Origin: Bifidobacterium breve
GTDB lineage: Bacteria > Bacteroidota > Bacteroidia > Cytophagales > UBA9547
Length of the DNA: 5,017 nucleotides
Assembly (NCBI GenBank): GCA_943325655.2
Contig: CALPQG020000231.1
Location: forward strand, 1-5,017
Reading direction: 5' to 3'
The position numbers and the translations under genes were made by a program. This document shows, piece by piece, positions 1 through 5,017 of this stretch (position 1 is its first letter; each line of letters opens with the position of its first letter). The notes below the pieces were generated by a model, which was not told where the DNA came from, searched no databases, and saw only the letters and a list, made by a program, of their open reading frames with translations.

Positions 1-322
1 ACACATTGTGTCAGGTGAAAACACCTGACACGGCAATAAGCTGTTGTAACACATTGTGTCAGGTGAAAACACCTGACACGGCGATAAGCTCTTGTAACAC
101 ATTGTGTCAGGTGAAAACACCTGACACGGCGATAAGCTGTTGTAACACATTGTGTCAGGTGAAAACACTTGACAAGGCGAAAGCTCTTGTAACACATTGA
201 GTCAGGTGAAAACACTTGACAAGGCGAAAGCTGTTGTAACACATTGTGTCAGGTGAAAACACCTGACACGGCAATAAGCTGTTGTAACACATTGTGTCAG
301 GTGAAAACACTTGACAAGGCAA
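1..322. repeat. Tandem array of seven 47-48 bp hairpin units (array runs off the window edge)
   Basis: Units start at 1, 49, 97, 145, 192, 239 and 287; spacings are 48, 48, 48, 47, 47 and 48 bp, and the last copy decays after about 322. Each unit contains an arm GTGTCAGGTG, a loop AAAA and a right arm. In units 1, 2, 3 and 6 the right arm is the perfect reverse complement, CACCTGACAC. In units 4, 5 and 7 it is CACTTGACAA, which leaves one G-T wobble and one terminal mismatch; unit 5 has a further left-arm change (GAGTC). The linker also varies (GCAATAAGC, GCGATAAGC, GCGAAAGC), and loss of one base in units 4 and 5 gives the 47-bp length. Units 1 and 6 are identical. There are no unique spacers. 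The array lies 36 bp past the tyrS stop, so its hairpins could slow or end tyrS read-through, but no T-run follows them. The function is unknown to me. Confidence 0.95.
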
Positions 323-358
323 TGAAGTTTCCCAGTACCCAGTACTCAAGACCCTGTA

Positions 359-1651
359 CTATTCCACAATGGCTAAATAATAATTTTTTTTTCCTTTTTG
401 AATCAGTAAATATTTATCATTTAACAAACTAAAATCAGGTTTTTGGTTTGGATCCTCTAATTTTATTTTGTTAATACTTACTCCTCCTGCATGAATCATT
501 TTTCTTGCTTCTCCTTTAGAAGGAAATATCAACGTGCCAGAAAGTACCGCCAATAGGTCAGTAACAGATTCTGTTTGAGCCAAGGTAGCCTTGCTGAAAT
601 TTACCTGAGGAACTCCTTCAAAAACGGTCAATAAAGTACGCTCATCCAATTGTTGCAGTGTTTCTGTAGTTCCTTTACCAAACAATATATCAGAGGCTTG
701 AATAGCTGCATCAAGATCAGCCTGAGAATGTACCATAATGGTCAATTCTTCCGCCAATCGTTTCTGTAAAGGTCGAAGATGTGGAGCTGATTCATGTTCT
801 GCGATGATACTCTCAATTGTTTCTTTGGGTAATAGAGTAAAAATTTTAATCCATTTCAAGGCATCAGCATCAGAAGCATTTAACCAAAACTGGTAAAACT
901 GGTAAGGAGATGTTTTTTCCGGATCAAGCCATATATTTCCTTTTTCTGTTTTCCCAAATTTGCCGCCATCAGCTTTGGTAATTAGCGGACAGGTAAATGC
1001 AAATGCTTCTCCCCCAGCCTTTCTTCTCACCAACTCCGTTCCAGTGGTGATATTTCCCCACTGATCGCTTCCGCCCATTTGAACTTTGGCATTTTTATTT
1101 AAATATAACCAATAAAAATCATATCCTTGAAGCAATTGGTACGCAAACTCGGTATAGCTGATTCCTGATTCACCTTCAATTCTTTTCTTTACACTGTCTT
1201 TGCTCAACATGTAGTTCACAGAAATATGCTTTCCTGTGTCTCTCAAAAAATCGATGAAACTAATTCCTTTGAACCAGTCGTAATTGTTTACAATTTCAGC
1301 AGCATTGGGTTTAGCTGGGTCGAAATCAAGGAATTTAGCCAACTGATTTCTAACACCTTTGATGTTGAAAGCAAGCGTTTCTTCACTCAACAAACTTCTT
1401 TCTTCACTTTTACCACTTGGATCTCCCACCATTCCGGTTGCACCTCCAACCAAAGCAATCGGCTTATGACCCGCTTTTTGTAAATGTACCAATAACAAAA
1501 TAGGTACTAAACTCCCAATATGTAAACTGTCTGAGGTTGGATCAAATCCTATATAAGCGGTTGTTAATTCTTTGGCAAATTGTGCTTCTGTTCCCGGCAT
1601 GATATCGTGTATCATCCCTCTCCACTTTAATTCTTCAACAAAATTATTCAT
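359..1651 (-). CDS. tyrS: Tyrosyl-tRNA synthetase
   Basis: This cytoplasmic class I aminoacyl-tRNA synthetase charges tRNA-Tyr with tyrosine using ATP. The 430-residue protein has the full bacterial architecture. The catalytic Rossmann domain opens with the tyrosine-pocket segment around Y33, G35 and D37. The class I HIGH motif appears as HIGS at 44-47. The substrate-binding stretch has Y171, Q175 and D178, followed by GGSDQWGN at 193-200. The KMSKS loop is KFGKT at 231-235, the form typical of bacterial TyrRS. An S4-like RNA-binding domain fills about 360-430 (FPSKGEARKMIHAGGVSIN). Length and motifs are normal and nothing is broken. The ATG at 1651 gives the standard family N-terminus, and no Shine-Dalgarno is visible, as is usual in Bacteroidota. 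The gene ends in TAG, 36 bp before the hairpin array. hemN lies 175 bp upstream in the same direction, but tyrS has its own candidate promoter. Confidence 0.97.
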   Translation of the reverse strand: MNNFVEELKWRGMIHDIMPGTEAQFAKELTTAYIGFDPTSDSLHIGSLVPILLLVHLQKAGHKPIALVGGATGMVGDPSGKSEERSLLSEETLAFNIKGVRNQLAKFLDFDPAKPNAAEIVNNYDWFKGISFIDFLRDTGKHISVNYMLSKDSVKKRIEGESGISYTEFAYQLLQGYDFYWLYLNKNAKVQMGGSDQWGNITTGTELVRRKAGGEAFAFTCPLITKADGGKFGKTEKGNIWLDPEKTSPYQFYQFWLNASDADALKWIKIFTLLPKETIESIIAEHESAPHLRPLQKRLAEELTIMVHSQADLDAAIQASDILFGKGTTETLQQLDERTLLTVFEGVPQVNFSKATLAQTESVTDLLAVLSGTLIFPSKGEARKMIHAGGVSINKIKLEDPNQKPDFSLLNDKYLLIQKGKKNYYLAIVE

Positions 1652-1674
1652 CTAACGGTATTTTCTATAAAGCC

Positions 1675-1704
1675 CAAAAATACAAAGAATGTTGAATTAA
1701 TAAA
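1675..1704 (-). promoter_or_regulatory. Candidate tyrS promoter, Bacteroidota type
   Basis: Read on the minus strand, TTTA (1704-1701) is followed by 18 bases and then TATTTTTG (1682-1675). This matches the Bacteroidota -7 consensus TAnnTTTG exactly and the -33 box TTTG at three of four bases, with near-normal spacing. Transcription would start around 1668, giving a leader of roughly 15-20 nt before the tyrS ATG. AT-rich intergenic DNA produces such matches by chance, so the call rests on spacing and position. Confidence 0.5.
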
Positions 1705-1737
1705 CTATAGTAATAGAATTCAATAAGGATAAATCAA

Positions 1738-1774
1738 ATATTCATCAATAAAAAATAAATCAGCGGATGAATAT
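1738..1774. repeat. 9-bp perfect inverted repeat between hemN and tyrS
   Basis: ATATTCATC (1738-1746) and GATGAATAT (1766-1774) are perfect reverse complements separated by 19 bases. The repeat lies 52 bp past the hemN stop and upstream of the tyrS promoter. It could be an operator for a dimeric regulator or a weak AT-rich hairpin ending hemN transcripts. The minus strand beyond it reads TTTGATTTATCC, which is only mildly T-rich. Nothing else was recognised in the 175-bp spacer apart from the tyrS promoter. Confidence 0.45.
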
Positions 1775-1826
1775 CACTAAATCCTTTGTTCAAATTTTAA
1801 TAAAAGTAATTTCTATCAATTATTTA

Positions 1827-3194
1827 TCAAACCGATTTACTAAATAAATTTCCTTGAGGAACAACTTCCCAATAACGTTCATCCAAACACATAGCAATAT
1901 TCCGCACAAATGGTTTACCCTGTTCTGTAATTTCAATCACATTTTCATTGATTTCAACCAAACCATCTGATTGCAATTCAGACAAACGACCTGTAACTAT
2001 TTCAAGAGATGCAGGAGAATAATCCGTGAGTTCTGTTTGGTGTTTGCACATCAAGTTTAAAATATGCATTCTGATTTTCTTGTCTTTGGGAGTTAAAATA
2101 TGTCCTTTTGAAATTGGATATTCACCGAGATCCAGCTTCTCCTGATACGCCTCTACTTCTTTTATATTTTGCATAAATCCACCCCAGGTATCACTAATAC
2201 TCGATACACCAAGTCCTAAAATAAATTCAGAAGTAGTAGTTGTATAGCCCATAAAGTTTCGGTGCAACAAACCATTTGCTTCTGCAACAAACAATTCATC
2301 ATCTGGTTTGGCAAAATGATCCATCCCAATTTCTTTAAAATTATGTTTCAACAATTCAGTTCTCCCAAATTCATATAAAGCTCTTTTTTCAGGTCCTGAG
2401 GGTAAATCACTTTCAGTATAACGGCGTTGTCCGGCACTTTTCCATGGCACATGCGCGTAGCTGTAAAAAGCAATCCTGTCCGGATTCAGTAAAATCACTT
2501 TATCAATCGTAAAATCAATACCCTCCTTTGTTTGAAGTGGTAATCCAAAAATAATATCCACATTTATTCCTGTAAACCCCGCTTCTCTGGCCAGTTCAAT
2601 AACCATCTTGGTTTGCTCAAAAGTTTGAATCCTATTGATAATAAATTGCACCTTAAAATCAAAATCCTGTACGCCTACACTCAATCTTTTAAAACCCAGT
2701 TTGGCCAACATTTGCAATTGTTCTTTGTTGGTATAATTGGGATGCACTTCAATACTAAACTCATATTTGGGGTGCAAGTCTACTTGTTCTAAAATAGCAG
2801 TCAGTATAACCTTTAAATTTTCTGCACTAAAAAAAGTTGGTGTCCCACCTCCTAAATGCAAGTCTTTTAAAACAGGTCTTTTGCCTTCAAACAATTTCAG
2901 GTACATATCCCATTCTTTCAAAAGCGACTGTATATAAGGAACTTCTACAGCATGATTTTTAGTAATTCGTTTATTGCAACCACAGTAAGTACATAAAGCT
3001 TCACAAAATGGCAAATGGATATAAAGACTAATTTCTCCATCATTCTCCTGAAAAGCATTGATCACTTCACCTTTCCAAGCTTCTTCTGAAAATGATGCAT
3101 TGTCCCAATAGGGAACTGTCGGATAACTGGTATACCTTGGGGTTGGTACATCATATTGCATGAGCAATTCAGAAAACGTTTTGGAAATTTGCAT
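1827..3194 (-). CDS. hemN: Oxygen-independent coproporphyrinogen III dehydrogenase (HemN)
   Basis: This cytoplasmic radical-SAM enzyme converts coproporphyrinogen III to protoporphyrinogen IX in heme synthesis without oxygen. It uses a [4Fe-4S] cluster and S-adenosylmethionine. In the 455-residue form starting at the ATG at 3194, PRYTSYPT (19-26) is the N-terminal signature that separates HemN from the shorter HemW. Y58 lies just before the cluster motif. C64, C68 and C71 form the CxxxCxxC ligand set, followed by G72 and C73 as in true HemN. GGGTP (115-119) is the SAM-binding glycine motif. The HemN C-terminal domain follows, with MGYTT (315-319) and LGLGVSSISDTW (326-337). The reading frame continues upstream to a TTG at 3215, but the ATG gives the family's usual N-terminus. 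No Shine-Dalgarno or convincing promoter was found in 3195-3290. An IS110 element lies about 160 bp upstream in the same orientation and may affect expression. Confidence 0.96.
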   Translation of the reverse strand: MQISKTFSELLMQYDVPTPRYTSYPTVPYWDNASFSEEAWKGEVINAFQENDGEISLYIHLPFCEALCTYCGCNKRITKNHAVEVPYIQSLLKEWDMYLKLFEGKRPVLKDLHLGGGTPTFFSAENLKVILTAILEQVDLHPKYEFSIEVHPNYTNKEQLQMLAKLGFKRLSVGVQDFDFKVQFIINRIQTFEQTKMVIELAREAGFTGINVDIIFGLPLQTKEGIDFTIDKVILLNPDRIAFYSYAHVPWKSAGQRRYTESDLPSGPEKRALYEFGRTELLKHNFKEIGMDHFAKPDDELFVAEANGLLHRNFMGYTTTTSEFILGLGVSSISDTWGGFMQNIKEVEAYQEKLDLGEYPISKGHILTPKDKKIRMHILNLMCKHQTELTDYSPASLEIVTGRLSELQSDGLVEINENVIEITEQGKPFVRNIAMCLDERYWEVVPQGNLFSKSV

Positions 3195-3284
3195 AGCACA
3201 AAGTACTACCTGCAAAATGTTTTAATAAATGACAAAAATCAGTTCATAAATTGATGTTACTTTCATTAAAATTAATCTTAAATA

Positions 3285-3355
3285 GGGTCTGCTGAAAAAC
3301 TCGCTTACCCATAAATTTTCACTATAATTCTATCTTTTGTCACTTTTTTCCTCTT
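3285..3355. repeat. Left half of a disrupted interspersed palindromic repeat
   Basis: This stretch lies between the hemN upstream region and the IS110 end. Its last part, 3339-3350 (GTCACTTTTTTC), is the left arm of a hairpin whose other arm, GAAAAAAGTAAC, lies at 4907-4918 beyond the IS; 11 of 12 positions pair. Its first part, GGGT...ACCC (3285-3310), encloses GCTGAAAAACTCGC (3291-3304), closely matched at 4968-4983 on the far side of the IS. The start of the repeat is uncertain. GGGTCTGCTGAAAAA also resembles the tip of some other insertion sequences, so a remnant end is an alternative. Confidence 0.55.
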
Positions 3356-3361
3356 AAGTAA

Positions 3362-4684
3362 CTATATTGTGACCATTTGATAACCAAGGCTTTGTGCTTT
3401 CCTTTTAAGCTTCTTAATTTGTTGTTCTTTAAATACGTCCAAGTAATTATCTATTGGCATAGGATTGAATTTTACTTTATCTTTTATTAACTTATAAAAT
3501 ATTGTAGCTATTTTTCTTGCGGTTGCTACAACAGCTTTAGGAGTACCTCTTTTATTTTTTATGCGTTGGTAAAACATGGCTAACCAATTATTGCTTCTCT
3601 GAACCGAAAAGGCTGCCATTTTAAAAATTTGGCCTGCATGATTTTTCTTTTTCGGAATTCTACTACTCAACACCTTGCCTCCTGATATTTTATTGTTAGG
3701 TGCTAAATTTAACCATGACGTAAAGTGTTTAACTGTAGGCCATTTGTCCATATCTAAACCTATTTCACTTATAATTTCAATTGCATTGCTTTCGGTAATC
3801 CCAAAAATTTCAGACAAGTCAATACCCACAAGTTCTTCTAGGATTTCTTTCGCGTTAAAATTTAAATTATTCTTATTGCGTTTGGGTTTTTGTACCGGTT
3901 TTTCAAAATTAGCAATACCAGTTTTTTCTCTTAAATGATTTTCAATTTGAGCATCACATTCCTTTACCTTTTCATTGTAAATTTTAAACAGACTATAACT
4001 TTGTTCAAGTTCAAATATATGCTCTTCTTTCCATACTGCATTAAGTGATTTTATAATAGCATCTTTTTTCTCTGATTTTATTCTACAATCACAATATGAG
4101 GCTAGTACTTTAGCATTTCGCTCTCCCCTCAATATGGCTTGAATGATTTCCTGACCAGATTTCCCAGTAATATCAGTAATCACATGCTGTAACTTAACAT
4201 TCATTTGCTCAAGCGCTTTATGCATCATTCGAATATGAGTAGCTGACATTTCTATCAAATTTTTACGATGACGCATATACGTTCTTAACTTACGAGCAAA
4301 ACTATCTGGTTGAAAACTTGATGATAATAATCCACAACTATGTAACTGCCTTATCCAATCAGCATCACTTACATCAGTTTTTTTTCCTCGAACATTTTTA
4401 ACATGTTTTGCCGTAACCAATATAACTTCAAAACCTGCTTCCTCCAACAATAAATACAAACTAACCCAATAAATACCTGTTGCTTCCATAGCAACTGTAT
4501 CAACATTACATTCTTTTAACCAAGCGGCTATAGCATGAAGATCTTCGGTAAAACAACCAAAAGCCCTAATAGACTTTTCTGCAGATTCAGGATTAACAGA
4601 AACATAATGCTCTTTACTGGAAATATCTATTCCTGCTGCATTAGGATAGATAATGGGAAATGCTTTTGATTTTTGTTCTTTCAT
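3362..4684 (-). CDS. IS110-family transposase (DEDD and Tnp_20 domains)
   Basis: This is the recombinase of an IS110 element. The family uses a structured bridge RNA to pair donor and target DNA and cuts through combined RuvC-like and serine active sites. The 440-residue protein has an N-terminal DEDD domain with D20 (GIDISSKEHYV), E67 (MEATGIYW), and D104 with D107 (KTDVSDADWI). A charged helical linker runs through about 140-280, probably partly coiled-coil. The C-terminal Tnp_20 domain starts near 283 with a helix-hairpin-helix-like stretch and continues through WLNLAPNNKISGGK (324-337), where S334 is the likely catalytic serine. All expected catalytic residues are present and the frame is intact, so it is potentially active. 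The ATG at 4684 follows a 216-nt leader, and no Shine-Dalgarno is visible. The stop codon lies about six bases from the inferred element end, which is unusually close. Confidence 0.95.
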   Translation of the reverse strand: MKEQKSKAFPIIYPNAAGIDISSKEHYVSVNPESAEKSIRAFGCFTEDLHAIAAWLKECNVDTVAMEATGIYWVSLYLLLEEAGFEVILVTAKHVKNVRGKKTDVSDADWIRQLHSCGLLSSSFQPDSFARKLRTYMRHRKNLIEMSATHIRMMHKALEQMNVKLQHVITDITGKSGQEIIQAILRGERNAKVLASYCDCRIKSEKKDAIIKSLNAVWKEEHIFELEQSYSLFKIYNEKVKECDAQIENHLREKTGIANFEKPVQKPKRNKNNLNFNAKEILEELVGIDLSEIFGITESNAIEIISEIGLDMDKWPTVKHFTSWLNLAPNNKISGGKVLSSRIPKKKNHAGQIFKMAAFSVQRSNNWLAMFYQRIKNKRGTPKAVVATARKIATIFYKLIKDKVKFNPMPIDNYLDVFKEQQIKKLKRKAQSLGYQMVTI

Positions 4685-4715
4685 AATTCACATATTTGAT
4701 AAAACAAACAGTGAG

Positions 4716-4855
4716 GTACTTTGTATTTAATAATATAAGCTCTTAAACGGGGTTGCAAAAGCACCACCAAACGGATTATCATTCAAAGTACACAGCCAAA
4801 CTTGATAAGGGATTCAAGATACCATTAAAAAAACCGGCTTTTACCACTGATTATT
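4716..4855 (-). ncRNA. Predicted IS110 bridge RNA in the 5' leader
   Basis: IS110 elements with a long 5' noncoding end are known to encode a bridge RNA there. In transcript orientation, a short hairpin (4818-4801, arms CTTGA and TCAAG, 8-nt loop) is followed by a nested stem-loop. Its outer stem is 4791-4784 with 4723-4716 (GTACTTTG and CAAAGTAC, 8 bp). Next come an internal loop and a 5-bp stem (4779-4775 with 4734-4730), then a large asymmetric loop (4774-4769 and 4748-4735). It is capped by GGTGGTGC, TTTT, GCAACCCC (4768-4749, 6 of 8 paired). A stem, a large internal loop and a capping hairpin are the form expected of a guide-bearing bridge RNA loop. The 5' end is set by the promoter at 4861-4889; the 3' end is a guess. 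Only one large loop is clear, whereas known bridge RNAs have two, and the guides are not assigned. Confidence 0.5.
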
Positions 4856-4860
4856 TACAC

Positions 4861-4889
4861 AAGTTACTTCACCGGATCAAAAGTGTCAA
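4861..4889 (-). promoter_or_regulatory. Promoter near the 5' end of the IS110 element
   Basis: On the minus strand, TTGACA (4889-4884) is a perfect -35 box. It is followed by a 17-bp spacer and TAACTT (4866-4861). The same bases fit the Bacteroidota pattern loosely: a TTG, 20 bases, then TAACTTG, one base short of TAnnTTTG. The start site would fall near 4854. It lies 11 bp inside the element and points into the leader and the transposase, so it likely drives the predicted bridge RNA and the transposase. The -10 box overlaps the internal arm GTTACTT (4869-4863). Confidence 0.6.
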
Positions 4890-4900
4890 CTATTTATTCA

Positions 4901-5017
4901 CTTGATGAAAAAAGTAACCAACGAAAATCAAGACTGTATAAAAAATGCTACGAATTTGCTCCATTACGCTGAAACAAACTCGCCCCAAATTTGTTGGAAA
5001 CACAAAATAATCGTGTG
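4901..5017. repeat. Right half of the disrupted interspersed repeat (runs off the window)
   Basis: This stretch begins at the IS110 junction. GAAAAAAGTAAC (4907-4918) pairs with 3339-3350 across the IS. ATCAAGA (4927-4933) is the exact reverse complement of the loop segment TCTTGAT that forms when the flanks are rejoined. GCTGAAACAAACTCGC (4968-4983) followed by CCC and AAATTT matches 3291-3317 with small gaps. An open frame starts at ATG 4905 and runs to the window edge (MKKVTNENQDC...). From memory, similar short peptides recur as spurious predictions in Bacteroidota intergenic repeats, so I do not call a gene. No other feature was recognised here. Confidence 0.55.

Larger units (their letters stand above)
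3353..4903 (-). mobile_element. Complete IS110-family insertion sequence
   Basis: The ends were inferred by rejoining the flanks. The left flank ends in CTCTT (3351-3355) and the right flank resumes at CTTGATG (4901-4907). The shared CTT, or AAG in element orientation, marks the recombination core. With one core copy the element is 1548 bp, which fits IS110 sizes. It holds a 216-nt noncoding 5' leader (4685-4900), the transposase, and almost no 3' noncoding sequence: about six bases between the stop codon and the core. There are no long terminal inverted repeats, as expected, although the two ends starting with AAGT match at 7 of 9 positions. No ordinary target duplication is seen. The boundaries are an inference and could be off by a few bases. 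Confidence 0.7.

Noticed and set aside
1..322. CRISPR array
   Set aside because: The material between the palindromes is nearly identical in every unit, so there are no spacers, and no cas gene is in view.
6..349. Short reading frames through the repeat array on both strands
   Set aside because: The 48-bp unit is a multiple of three with few stops, so frames stay open automatically. The 47-bp units shift the frame, and the peptides are pure repeat translation.
334..360. tyrS intrinsic terminator from AGTAC / GTACT
   Set aside because: The stem is only five base pairs with a 10-nt loop, and no T-run follows on the minus strand.
3195..3215. TTG start for hemN adding seven residues
   Set aside because: The ATG at 3194 gives the usual HemN N-terminus, and the extra residues match nothing familiar.
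3351..4746. TTAAGAG shared by the RNA loop (4746-4740) and the transposase end (3357-3351) as a donor guide
   Set aside because: The seven bases span element, core and host flank at the junction, which a donor guide would not do, and a 7-base match by chance is plausible.
4863..4918. Hairpin GTTACTT / AAGTAAC as part of the bridge RNA
   Set aside because: Its second arm lies outside the inferred IS end and upstream of the predicted transcription start, so it is a junction structure rather than part of the RNA.
4905..5017. Partial gene starting at ATG 4905 and leaving the window
   Set aside because: It begins in the loop of the host palindrome and lies entirely in what looks like an interspersed repeat, with no recognisable domain.

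Overview
The window is AT-rich and looks like a piece of a Bacteroidota chromosome. The evidence is the sequence character of the tyrosyl-tRNA synthetase and HemN, a TAnnTTTG-type promoter in front of tyrS, and the absence of Shine-Dalgarno sequences at the gene starts. It holds two housekeeping genes, one insertion sequence and two kinds of repeated DNA. All three genes lie on the minus strand.

Layout from left to right. Positions 1-322 are a tandem array of seven 47-48 bp units, the last one truncated, each built around a 10-bp-arm palindrome with a 4-nt loop. The array is cut by the window edge. tyrS follows (359-1651), with a promoter at 1675-1704. The 175-bp spacer before it carries a 9-bp inverted repeat. 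hemN, for oxygen-independent coproporphyrinogen III dehydrogenase, occupies 1827-3194. Upstream of hemN is a complete IS110-family element (about 3353-4903), whose DEDD/serine transposase is at 3362-4684.

The most informative region is the IS110 element and its flanks. Removing 3356-4903 joins two flanking arms, 3339-3350 and 4907-4918, which are reverse complements at 11 of 12 positions, around an 8-nt loop. The element therefore appears to have entered the loop of a pre-existing palindromic repeat, sharing CTT at both junctions (AAG in element orientation). The 216-nt leader between the element's 5' end and the transposase start has a strong promoter (TTGACA, 17 bp, TAACTT). Downstream of it lies a nested stem-loop with large internal loops. 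This is where IS110 elements are known to encode their bridge RNA, so a bridge RNA is predicted here, although its guides could not be assigned with confidence.

tyrS and hemN are ordinary core genes. They share a direction but have a 175-bp gap and a separate tyrS promoter, so co-transcription is not required. The IS sits immediately upstream of hemN in the same orientation and may alter hemN expression by separating it from upstream sequence or by read-through. No wholly new gene system is visible. The items worth following up are the hairpin array, the reconstructed insertion site and the predicted bridge RNA.
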